DNA from: Prorocentrum cordatum
Taxonomy: Eukaryota; Sar; Dinophyceae; Prorocentrales; Prorocentraceae
DNA: 64,000 nt
Assembly (NCBI GenBank): GCA_963575745.1
Contig: CAUYUJ010004980.1
Span: forward strand, 382,468 to 446,467
Reading direction: 5' to 3'
A model generated the notes under the pieces. It saw only the letters and a program-made list of their open reading frames with translations. It did no database searches and was not told the DNA's origin. Positions 54,381 through 63,734 of the stretch are shown in pieces. The translations under genes and the position numbers were made by a program. Numbering within the stretch: position 1 is the stretch's first letter; each line of letters starts with the position of its first letter.

Positions 54381-54820
54381 TCGGCGTCCTTCGGCGCACC
54401 ATGAAGCACCCCGCACTAACAGCGCAACATGCCACATACATGGGAAAGAGGCTGCGGCACGCCTGCTGGGAAGTCGCGGAAGCTGCTGACGAGGGTGGCA
54501 GCGCGACACGACACGCCCCAGCAGGCGGCAGCAGCGAAACTCAGACCAGGAAGTTAGATACTGCGACCGAATTCCCGGCCCGAACTGGGATCGACACCGC
54601 CGCGTAGTTTCTTCAAACTCGTGGCGGCGTCACGATTACGCGGCCTCTCGAGACACATCCTAAGGCCCCGCACCGAGCACACCAAACGGCGCGGCCCCCT
54701 CCCAAAAACAGACGATGGGACGGGTGGGCCGTCCTCGCGATCCTGGGGATGCCACGGCACGGATTCTTGCAAATGCCTACCCTACTACTGCCTGTCTCTC
54801 CGCAGAGGGTGCACAGATGC

Positions 54821-55489
54821 CTACCTTTTTTTGCCGACGCGGGTCAGTTGGTGGCCAAGGGCATCTGGCACCACCTCGAGGTAGTTCGGTCGACGCTTCA
54901 ACTTCGCTCGGACCTTAACATCTGGGAGGCCGAGCTTGGAAAGATGCCTCATGGTCTCGTGGATGAGGCACACGCCAGCCTGGACCAGGGAGGCCTGCAC
55001 GGCCATCTGCCGTCGGGTCTCAGGGTTGTGGGGCTGCAGCTCGGCCCCCAGTCTCGCGAGGCGATCCGCCTCACGATTCCCATGCCACGCCCAGTACGGG
55101 AAACCCCGATCAACGGCCTGCGCCCGAGACAAGTGGCTCTTGATTTTGCTCACACGTATGTCGTGCAGCCCCACATCCCTGGCCCTCGCAAAAATGTCGC
55201 ACCAAATCTCGCTGAAGGCCACATTGGTGAGGTCCTGGTCGGGGCCGAGGCCCCAAATGTCGTGGACCATCTGGCAGTCCGTCATAGACTCAGTTTCGCA
55301 GACCCCCAGCTGCCTAAGAGCCATGAGAAACGAATAAACCTCACCCCCTCCCGCCCATTGCAGCGGGCGTGGAAGATGACCGTAAATGGATCCAACCACG
55401 TTCTCCCCAACATCGACCGCGACCACGGCCCTCCCCGCTCTAGCGAAGAGGTCATGTTCAGGGTCCACCGCAGACCCATCCAGACACAC
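54821..55489 (-). pseudogene. LINE ORF2: RNase H domain
   Basis: CLDGSAVDPEHDLFARAG (first Asp), GGGEVYSFLMALRQLGV (Glu), SMTDCQMVHDIWGLG (Asp) and YWAWHGNREADRLARLGAEL (last Asp) give the full RNase H acidic set; IKSHLSRAQAVDRG holds the His loop. RNase H would remove template RNA during element replication. The frame is intact for 222 codons and ends at 54821. The C-terminal tail is Arg/Lys-rich and lacks the Cys-rich domain of the + strand element. Confidence 0.82.
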
Positions 55490-55499
55490 CTTCCCCGTG

Positions 55500-56483
55500 T
55501 CAAGGGTGCCCGAGGGGGGGGTGGATCATCCAGATGAACCCAAGGTCAGTCCGCGGGGTGGGCCAATCCCACTCGGGGCTGGGGAAGGGGGCCCCGGTCG
55601 TGCCTGGGCCCTCTTCACCTCTGGAAACGCCAAGGGCGAGGAAGTCATGGAGGTCGACGTTTTCACGGATCGCTCGGCTGCCCTCGCAGCCAAAAAACCT
55701 ATGCTTTGGGGTGCCAGCAGCCGCCCCGCACCACTTACAGACAGGGCTCAGAACGCGGCGCCCGACATACAAACTCTGCTGCGTCGCATAGCCTCCCGCA
55801 ACCACTCCAGACACCATCGCAGCTTCCAAGCGTCGGCCCTCGGCTCGAAGCTTCTGAAGTTTCAGCGCAATCGGCCCCAGCAGGGGCCCCGCAGACAGGC
55901 CTTCAACCTTGTCGGCAATGGATCTGACAAGGAGCCGCTGAGTGTCTTGCTCGATGATGACTTTGAGCGTTCTCTTGCCAATCACCCCAGGGTCGATCGG
56001 GATTCCTCGAGCCGTGATCCAATCTCGGTACCCACGAATCGTCCAGCCGAGGCGACGGAGAGCGCAAAGCACCGCACACGCGGGCCCAGAGACGCGCCCC
56101 CACCAAAACCCAGGAGCGTTGAGAAGGGCATCGAAACTCTTCTTCATCTGGGCAAGCGGGGCCCAGCCTCGGTGCAAGGCCTGTCCCCACATCAGAAGAG
56201 GGCTGGTGTTAGCCGCAAAGGTGGGGTCCGCCTTCGGGTCACCCCCAAGCTGAAACTCCACCGTCCGCGACCGACCTTTGGGAGTGCCAAAGATAGCTTG
56301 CCCAAGCAGAGAACGCACCTGGCGGAGCTTCGCATCCGCTATGCCAAACACAGCGCTGCCGAACCTGATCGCGGGCACTCCTCCAGTCTTGACGACTCTG
56401 GAGGCTCCGCGGAAGGAGGACCTCAGCCCACGGAAACGTCTGACCCGGGGCTGGATGGAGCTGATTCTTTTCTTTTGAATCAC
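55500..56483 (-). pseudogene. LINE ORF2: region between RT and RNase H with Cys/His knuckle
   Basis: An intact 327-codon frame. It holds a basic helical thumb-like region, LRRLGWTIRGYRDWITARGI, then VCKWCGAAAGTPKHRFFGCE (CxxC-x8-H-x4-C), a knuckle commonly found C-terminal to LINE RTs. It ends WDWPTPRTDLGFIWMIHPPL just before the RNase H frame. Confidence 0.75.
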
Positions 56484-56502
56484 CGAGTTCCGTCTTCGTT
56501 TT

Positions 56503-57566
56503 TTAAAAAGAAAAATCGACGCCCAGGTTCCGAGTCGCCCTCAAAAGCTTGAACCCCCATCCTTTGATCCTCTTCGTCACCTCTCGACCCACCCCCCCGT
56601 CCGTGGCCATGGCCACTCCCTTGTCTCTGGAGATGACCAGGTGGAGCCCTTGGAAGGTAGCTGGCGGCAGTTCTGAGCCGCTGCCCAAGGTGTGATATAG
56701 CCCCAGCCGCGAACAGAGTGATGTCATCCACCACGTTAAACACGCGCGTGCTCGGCCAGTGGATCACCACTGCATCGACTGGGGTCAGCAAGATGAGTTT
56801 CATCAAATTGGTCGCGAATGCACAGCCAGCAATGATCCCCTGCCCCGCGTGGATGACGCCCGAACAGATCTGCCCCATCTGGAGTAGCTTGGGTGCCTGG
56901 TACATTGAGAAGAGCAGTCTCAAACGCACCGGGGGAAAGCCGTGCCGAACGGCGGCATGCGCCAGGAGGATGTGCAGCATTTTTTTCGTAGGCCTTCGTC
57001 AGGTCCACAAGGACCGCGGCCGCCCCGATTCCGGCCAGAGTCCCATACTCGGTGGCTTGCGCTTGCCCCCAAACCGCACGCTCGCAGCTCTTCCCCGCAG
57101 AACCGTAGTGGTAGTCACGCTGCTGTCGGCCCTCCCAGGCCACAGCCTCACGCCTGGTGGCGTTGCCAAACACCCTACATATTCCAGGCAAAAGCCCGAT
57201 GGGCCTGAACCCACCGTCTGGTTCGGGAAGAAGAGCCGCGAACATAAGGGCGAGCTGGACTGGGATGCGCCCAAGGGCCTCACACCAGGCCCAGATCGCG
57301 CATAGGCTCTCCAGCGCTTCATCACAGACCAACGCCAGGTCACGCGGGTGTACAGTGTCCGCTCCGAGCGCCGTGCGCTTCTTGAAACAGGCAGCCGCCT
57401 CGCGCACTTCACAAGCGGTGCGGCGAACAGGCATGGCCGCACAGGCTTCCCCCTGGCTGCCGAGCAACTGAATCTGGCGGCCCAGACAGGGCATGGCCTC
57501 AGGCAGCTCCGACGCCCCACGGGGAGCCTGCCACACTTCTTCCCAAACCCCTTGCATCTGCCCCAT
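56503..57566 (-). pseudogene. LINE ORF2: reverse transcriptase domain with VVDD box
   Basis: 57566-57000 encodes RTALGADTVHPRDLALVCDE, LMFAALLPEPDGGFRPIGLL (LPKP-GG-RPI type) and GAAAVLVDLTKAYEKNAAHP (first catalytic Asp). After a frame change near 56990, 56980-56640 encodes HAGQGIIAGCAFATNLMKLI and VFNVVDDITLFAAGA, with VVDD at 56723-56734. 56727-56503 adds LVISRDKGVAMATDGGVG and KGWGFKLLRATRNLGVDF. VVDD at the catalytic box agrees with the + strand element. Confidence 0.84.
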
Positions 57567-58119
57567 CAGGGCGCCTGGGCCAGGAGGGGGGGACCCAGGC
57601 TTGCTTTTGACAGGCTGCCAACCGATGGGGGCCTCACTGTATCTGTGGGCAGCCCCCCCCCCCTCCCTCCGTTACTGACCGCCTCTTGGACCCATTCCCT
57701 CCACCTAGCTCCTCGGACAGCCTTGCGCTGGCGCTCAAGCATGCCGGCCGTGCTCGCAGCTTCGGTCGAGGTCATTCAAATCCTGAACTGAGCAAGCCAG
57801 CAGCACCCCGTGGAACAGCGGCTTCCAGCTCAGCCAATCCGCATCGTTCCTAAGGCTAGGTGGTCCTCGCATGGTTGTGTCAATGATCCGAGACGATTCA
57901 GGCTCCCCCCAGGTGTCCCCCTTGGCTCTCAGGTGGCGCAGCTCGCGAAGAAGGCTGCTGACCTTCCTCCACCCCCGAGACCTCGGACAGCCTATGGGAT
58001 ACGCACCCCCTGAGGTCATGAGGGCTGGGACCTGCTTGAGTTTCTTCTGCTTGCCCCTACCTAAGTACCTGGCATCACCTTGAACGCGGTACACAGACGC
58101 TATTTCAAACTCCAACTTG
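57567..58119 (-). pseudogene. LINE ORF2: linker between endonuclease and RT
   Basis: Two frames (58184-57735 and 57775-57566) give a Trp/Arg/Lys-rich linker (CFGRFLDKLEFEIASVYR, LLRELRHLRAKGDTWGEPES, MLERQRKAVRGARWREWVQE). No catalytic motif. It matches the position of the 50.3-51.0 kb linker in the other LINE. Confidence 0.6.
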
Positions 58120-59110
58120 TCAAGGAATCTGCCGAAGCACTGGTCCAGATCCGCGGCAGACCCCCTTCGCTCGGCCCAGGCCAACTCCGCGCCGCAGCTG
58201 GGGGGGAGCGGCTCCAGGCCCCTGCGGGGCCCCCCCGGGGAAGGGGAGGGGGCGCGGCAAGATCCAAACCTTGTCGATCCTCGGGCCCCCTTTCAAGGTG
58301 ACCCCAATGGGCCAATGGGGGCTGGCGGCGGCACCATCGCTGCGTCCGACGTCAGTCAACGTCGGCGCCAACGCAGCCGAGCAGACAAAAAAGTCAATCG
58401 TCTTCCAGCGCCTGGCCACCGAGCGACAAGTGGACACCGAGGGCGCGACGATCTGACCCCCCAGCCTTTCAGCCCACCCAGCCTCCCTGAGGGTCGGGGG
58501 CTCACAATTGCAGTCACCCCCCAGGATGAAGGGTAACCCGAGCCCGCACAGCACCTCCCCCAGACGCCCCAAGAGGTGGCAACCTTCCTCCCCGATGGGG
58601 GGGCCCTTGGGGAAGGCACACACTGCCCAGGATAAAGCCTCCAGCCACGAAGGCGCTGACCCAAGTCAAAGCGCACCTGCGGGGGGGGCAGGGAGAGCTC
58701 TATGCTGGGGGGGTCCCCATATGCCAATGTGATTCCTCACCGCTATTCCAAACCCACTAGACAGTCCTCCAGCGTACGTCACGATGGACGGGTGCAGGCA
58801 GGCCACCCAACCGTTCCTGAAGGTTGCCCCCGTCTCTGCCCTGTCGGCGCCCTTGAGCGTGAGCTCTTGGAGGCAGACGATCGACGCACTGGTCTCGGCC
58901 TCCAGAGATTGCTTCAGGGACCTGAGCGAGGTGCAGTTGCACGTCTCGAGACGGAGCGAGCTGCACTTGCCCTACTTCTTCGCCGCTGGTGGCTCGGAAG
59001 GGGCACCTGGCTGGAAAATGGCGGAGAGAACAGGCAGGACAGAGCTGTAACTCGGCTCGTAGCAGGGGCGGGTCTCGGGTTCGCCACTGCCCGAGACCTC
59101 GGGTACTTCA
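58120..59110 (-). pseudogene. LINE ORF2: EEP endonuclease domain
   Basis: About 58960-58790 encodes RLETCNCTSLRSLKQSLEAE and ASIVCLQELTLKG, where LQE is the catalytic QE. A frame change follows. 58623-58120 encodes FILGGDCNCEPPTLREAGWA (GDFN-like, as GDCN), STCRSVARRWKTIDFFVCSA (IDFF) and SPHWPIGVTLKG (SDH-like, as SPH). The order matches the + strand element. The first half lies in a frame with stops around 58730. Confidence 0.78.
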
Positions 59111-59163
59111 TGGCCGATCTCGGCCTGCTGCGAAACGTGAAAACTGCTGTTGGGCCGCCCCCT

Positions 59164-60946
59164 TCACCTGGCGACGAGAGAGGTGGCCTCGACGCCCACC
59201 TCCTCAGGCCCAGGGACCGTTTGAAAACTTCTGAGCTGAGGTGCGACAGCAGGCAGCCCGCGCCAAGCAATGTGCCTACCGAACTGCTCCTCCTCATTCC
59301 TCAGCTCTGCTTCCTGGCCGAGCCCGCAGGCAGAGTGCACCCTGGCCTCCTCTGCACCGCCCGAGGGACAGCGCGAGCGTGGCACGGGCGGCTGCAGCCT
59401 GGGGGGGTGGTCGCTGGAAGTGAGCGCAGAGGCGCCAAGCCCTGCAGCCACTGTGAAGTCGCCGTCTGAGCTGTCGCCCCAGTCGTTGACCTCGTAGGCG
59501 TTGCCCTCTAGGTTGCATACGGTGTCGCCCCCCCCGTAGGTGCCCTCGAAATCCAGGTCGTCGAACTCCGTCGTGACCCACGGGGGGGATTCATTCCTGA
59601 GTCCCTTCAGGCGCCGATGAGGCGGCTGCTGTCCCAGCTCCTCCTTGTTCTCCGAGCGCACGCTGCGCTCGCACCCGAACATCTGACGCAAATCCGACTT
59701 GCTTCCTCGCCGGCCCCTTGCCACCCGCCCCAGGGGAACTGCCAGGCTTGACAGCTCCCGCAGCGCCATCCCCGCTAGGAGCCTGGCCGCCTCCCGCAGC
59801 TTCTTGCGGCGGCAGGAAGGCATTGCTGTGATTTGCGCCCTTCTCCCCTTGACTGGCACCGACCCCATTCCCTCCGACAGCGGGTTCGGCAGGCTCAGGC
59901 GCCTCAACTCGAACACGTTTGCGTGCCAGTCGGCCCACATGTGCCAGGTGCTCAGCCTTGAGACTCTCGACCTTCTCCATCGCGCCCTGGAACAAGTCCT
60001 TGGTCGCCACTTGCATTTGCTTTCGCAGCTACTCTTTCCTCGACTGAATATCACGCTGATCCTCTGGGGTGAGCTCGGCTTCTTCACCTACCTGGAAGAA
60101 TCCCTCGAAATCGATGAGGCTGACCACGTCCGTGTGCCCCGCCACCACGTCCTCCAGCTTGACCTTGGAAGCTTCAGGCTGACTGCCTCCTTCGGACTCC
60201 TTGGCCACCGTGGATGCCAGCTCCGATACAATCGCTGCATATTCTGCACCAGCTGCTTGCAGAGTGGACTCCAGAACTCGAACGCACTTGGACTGGATGA
60301 GGACCCACTGCTGATACTGCTCCAGCTTCTCCACCTCCGTGGACACCTGCCCCTCAAGCTGCTGGATCCTGTCGTGCACCCGCTGGGCGCGCTCCTGCAC
60401 GGATAGCTCTGGCTCCTTCCGCATGGCCTCGAGCTGCCCACAGTACTTGGCGGCGGCGGTCGTGTCTCCCATCTTCTCTGCCATGGCAACAAAGTTCTCG
60501 ACCTCGTCGACTGTTGGCCCGCCAGCTGCGACCTTCCCACTAGCGTTGACTGACGGAAGCGGTGGGACTGCCGAACCTTCTCCTTGAGCCGAAAGGGCTC
60601 GGCGTGCTGCTCCACGCGAGCTGCGCCGATCGCCACTGCCGCCGCCAGGCTGCAGAAGAGCCAGAGTCGACACGTCCGTGGGAGCCTCCGTCCGCCACTC
60701 GTGGCAGTGCTTGCAATACTCCTGCGAGTCGATGTTCTTGTTGCATCCGCAATGCGCACATGCCCATGTTTTGCCCGCCTGCTGTTGGCCTGCGTACGCT
60801 GCACTATCTCCGCGGGTCCTGGAGGGCTGGCGGCGCGGGGGACCACGATCTCGTCCGTCAGGACAACACTTTACGGCCTCGACCTGTGCCTTTGTCCCCC
60901 ACTCCGCTCTTACTACCCTTCCAGCCGCCTTCCTCTCGCCACGCAC
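59164..60946 (-). pseudogene. LINE ORF1: zinc motif and coiled-coil protein, amber-interrupted
   Basis: From ATG 60946 (212 bp after the SL relics) the frame gives WACAHCGCNKNIDSQEYCKH, a CxxC-x11-CxxC motif with the same spacing as the + strand ORF1. It continues with a Gln/Glu/Arg heptad region (AMRKEPELSVQERAQRVHDR and EKLEQYQQWVLIQSKCVRVL) and an acidic end. A TAG at 60029-60031 interrupts it, and the same frame resumes as MQVATKDLFQGAMEKVESLK to 59591. A third segment in another frame (to 59164) is Asp/Gly-rich (TTEFDDLDFEGTYGGGDTVC). Role by analogy: RNA-binding ORF1p. Confidence 0.7.
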
Positions 60947-61157
60947 GACCGTCGTGCCGCCATGGCCACTCGGCCCGATCTCCCATCGCAGCAGAGGAAG
61001 AATGGCTGCACACGTCTACGGGCGCCGCCCTACGGCTGAACGCCAACGGTAAACGGATATGGAATTATGGAAAGATGAAAGCAGAGGCCCCTGTCCAGGG
61101 GCGTCTCCGGGGCCTCGAGAGCAATGGCCGCTAGACCAGGTCTCGAGCTCGCGGTGG

Positions 61158-61207
61158 CTTGAGCCAAAATGGTTTGAGCCAAAATGGCTTGAGCCAAATG
61201 GCTACGG
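61158..61207 (-). other. Triple DinoSL relic
   Basis: Read on the - strand: 61207-61188 is CCGTAGCCATTTGGCTCAAG (DinoSL with one T missing), 61187-61173 is CCATTTTGGCTCAAA (one mismatch), 61172-61158 is CCATTTTGGCTCAAG (exact last 15 nt). It is the 5' end of a LINE and abuts a triplet tract. Confidence 0.95.
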
Positions 61208-61385
61208 ACCTCCTCCTCCTCCTCATCCTCCTCCTCCTCCTCCTCCTCTTCTTCCTCCTCCTCCTCCTCTTCTTCCTCCTCCTCCTCCTCCTCCTCCTCC
61301 TCTTCCTCCTCCTCCTCCTCCTCCTCCTCCTCCTCCTCATCATCCTCCTCCTCCTCCTCTTCCTCCTCCTCCTCTCCCTCGTCCT
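61208..61385. repeat. (CCT)n tract
   Basis: CCT/CTT pyrimidine run (GGA on the strand of the adjacent LINE). Confidence 0.95.
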
Positions 61386-61863
61386 CCCCCAAGTGTTCCC
61401 CCTAGATGTTCCACAACTGCTGGGAAACACATAGTCTTTAGCCTGGCCAGACTTTGGCCCCGCGCTCGACCACAGAGGCGCTTCCAAAAGGACAGGAGGC
61501 GTCGTGGGCATCTTCGATGGGTTCGCCCCCGAAATATAAGGACGCAACCGCCCCTTACATCTGCGATCCCCTCCCCGTCTTGCGTCCAGGCAATCCTTTT
61601 GGAAGGGTCGACGGGACCTGCCGCAGGGCCTCCGCAACCCCCGCAATTGCGAGAAAAGATCCGCCTTCACAGTTTCAGATCGTTGGAGGTGTCCAGATCC
61701 TCCAACCTCTGTGATCAGGGAGTCGACAGGCGCCGGGGCTCTTCGCCTAGTGGGGGTCCGAGCCCTCCCCCCCGATCGCCCCCTGGGCATGGTGCGCTCT
61801 GGCCCGAAATTCGAGGCGCATCCGGCCCGGGAGGCCAGAAAAGAAGGGTTAGAAAACGTGGAG
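61386..61863. other. Unique sequence, no gene seen
   Basis: Contains a perfect 12-bp inverted pair CTTCCAAAAGGA (61482) and TCCTTTTGGAAG (61593). No coding motif. Confidence 0.45.
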
Positions 61864-61930
61864 TATACTGAGACATGCACGGTTTAATATTTGAGACAAG
61901 CATATGACTACTGGCAGGATCAACCAGGTT
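61864..61930 (-). rRNA. 18S rRNA 5'-end fragment (truncated)
   Basis: On the - strand it starts AACCTGGTTGATCCTGCCAG, continues TAGTCATATGCTTGTCTCAA and ends GCATGTCTCAGTATA, the universal first ~67 nt of eukaryotic 18S rRNA with three or four substitutions (ATATTAAACCGTGC for AGATTAAGCCATGC). Homology ends at CAGTATA and is followed by unrelated sequence, so this is a displaced fragment, not a working gene. Confidence 0.93.
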
Positions 61931-62205
61931 TGTACTCAACCACTGAGCCCTGGCACGCCGAAGCATGCCAGAGACAGCAGTCTTGCACTCAAACAGTCAA
62001 CCAGAGAATCCAGCAACACATGGATCCCCGTCTGCCGAGGTCCCCGAGGTCTCCCCGGGTTCCTGGAGCTTCGCGGGTCTCCACACAGGCCTACAACTGC
62101 ACCTGGCACCCCCATAAAAACAAGATCATCCAAGAATATCCGAAAACGTCAAAAATCGAAGGTAGATTCCCCCTTCGGCCGCAACGGTGCACCCCGTGAC
62201 GACGA
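61931..62205 (-). other. Possible rDNA 5' ETS remnant and spacer
   Basis: Immediately upstream of the 18S start on the - strand lies a UUCG-type hairpin, TGGCATGCTTCGGCGTGCCA (61954-61973). It may be the end of the external transcribed spacer carried along with the 18S fragment (inference). The rest shows no gene. Confidence 0.4.
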
Positions 62206-62207
62206 AA

Positions 62208-62275
<68 letters not shown>

Positions 62276-62520
62276 ACGACGACGACGACGGCGACTACGA
62301 CGACGGCGACGACGACGACGACGGCGACGACGGCAAGGAACGACGGACAACGGACGACGGCAAGGAACGACGGACGACGGACGACAGTTGACGGACGACG
62401 GACGACGGACGACCGACCGACCGACCGACCAACCGACCGACCGACTGACCGACCGACCGACCGACCCACCGACCCACCGACCCACCGACCCACCGACCGA
62501 CCCACCGACCGACGTCGTCG
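62206..62520. repeat. (GAC)n, (GACGGAC)n and (CCGA)n microsatellites
   Basis: (ACG)n to 62270, ACGGACG mixtures to 62410, then (CCGA)n with CCCA variants to 62510. Confidence 0.95.
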
Positions 62521-63207
62521 AGCAAAGTCGTCCGGAGGTCCCTGTGGCCCCTCGTAGTCCCCAGAGGCCCCCAGAGGCCCGAGAAGGGGCCACTGGACGA
62601 GGCGCAGCTGATGGAGACCACCCTGGGCCCGAAAACTCTCGAAAAAAACTCACCCCTGAGCCTATCCCCCCCTAACGTTGCTCCTGAGACGACGCGGGCA
62701 TTCTCAGAAGGCTTGGAAGGCCTCCGGCGTTCTGAAATGTGTTCCAAGCCTTCTTCTCCGAAGACTTAGACGGCTTCTCAGAAAGCCGGAGGGTCTCTGA
62801 GAAGCCTCGCCGCCTTCGAAGCCCTGCCCCCTCTCAGTTCCCCCCTCGGCGCGCCAACGACTCTGAGGACATCTAGAGACCTCTCCAACCCACGAGCAGT
62901 CAGCACCGCATCGGGAAATCGATTCGAATCGGAACGTCCGTCGGATCGGGACGCACTGGCACGGTCGCGCCGAGTGCGCCGCCGAATTTCGATCGCACCG
63001 AGCGGCGGCAACGGGCGGCGCGCGGCGGCGGCGCGCACCCGCCTCGGCCGGCGCGGCCCGCAGCAGCGCGGCCGCCGCCGCCGCGGCCCGCGCGGCGCGC
63101 CGCATCGCGCGCCGAGGCGCGCGAGCGCGGGCGCCACTTCGGCAGCGGCGGTCGATGGTCCTCAGGGCGTGTGTGAGTGTGTGTGTGTGCGGGTGTTTGT
63201 GTATATG
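62521..63207. other. GC-rich sequence, no gene recognised
   Basis: Contains CCCTGAGCCTATCCCCCCTA (about 62645-62674) resembling the end of family B, a TCTCAGAAG-type direct repeat (62700-62800), AATCGATTCGAATCGG at 62914, and a CG-rich (GCG/CGC) block at 62970-63140. Confidence 0.5.
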
Positions 63208-63370
63208 TGTCTGTCTCTGTCTCTGTCTCTGTCTCTGTCTCTGTCTCTGTCTCTGTCTCTGTCTCTGTCTCTGTCTCTGTCTCTGTCTCTGTCTCTGTCT
63301 CTGTCTCTGTCTCTGTCTCTGTCTCTGTCTCTGTCTCTGTCTCTGTCTCTGTCTCTGTCTGTCTGTCTGA
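63208..63370. repeat. (CTGTCT)n microsatellite
   Basis: About 26 uninterrupted CTGTCT units. It gives poly-SL, SV and RD frames. Confidence 0.97.
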
Positions 63371-63734
63371 GTGTGTGAGTGCATGAGTGTGTGACCAATC
63401 TGCTTCACAGGACTGTGCTGGGTCGGCTACCCCGCCAGTCTGCTGGTCTGGCGGCAGTTACAGTTTTTCCTTTGCGCTTCACTGTCTAACACCGCTCTTG
63501 TGATTCAGTGACCACCATTTAGCACCAGGCTGCTTGAGCTTCAGTTCACTTTGAGTTGAGTATCCTCCTCGTTTTCTGGTCACTGCATGTTTCGTTTGGG
63601 CTTACAGCTCCTCTAGCACCCACCCATCGCCTGCACTCGCAGTGTGCGACGCTTCGTACACTGTGCCTTCGACAATGCTCGATCGAAATTGGCCCTTCCA
63701 TCTGCTGCTCGCGCTTGAGGAACCTCTACGCCGC
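63371..63734. other. Unique sequence, no gene recognised
   Basis: Lower-GC sequence between two microsatellites. Confidence 0.4.

Larger units (their letters stand above)
47439..54607 (+). mobile_element. Non-LTR retrotransposon (LINE) with DinoSL relics, + strand
   Basis: About 7.2 kb. Order: SL relics, ORF1 (zinc motif, coiled coil), ORF2 with EEP endonuclease, RT, RNase H and a C-terminal Cys-rich domain. Breaks: an ORF1 frameshift near 47840; an extra base near 49985 just before GGDWQM; TAA at 51487-51489; and a frameshift near 51680. Each domain is well preserved between breaks, so decay is recent or partly due to assembly error. The 3' end is not defined by a tail; I place it at the last stop, 54605-54607, where a convergent LINE begins. 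Confidence 0.85.
54608..61207 (-). mobile_element. Non-LTR retrotransposon (LINE) with triple DinoSL relic, - strand
   Basis: About 6.4-6.6 kb, tail to tail with the + strand element. Order from its 5' end: three SL repeats (61207-61158), ORF1, EEP endonuclease, linker, RT, CxxC-x-H segment, RNase H. Breaks include TAG at 60029-60031 in ORF1, further stops and shifts near 59591, 58730 and 56960, and a shift near 56730. The 3' end lies between 54608 and 54820; no poly-A or tandem tail seen. Confidence 0.85.

Noticed and set aside
61158-61207. A functional SL RNA gene
   Set aside because: No donor site or Sm-like region follows; the units are truncated head-to-tail relics at a LINE 5' end.
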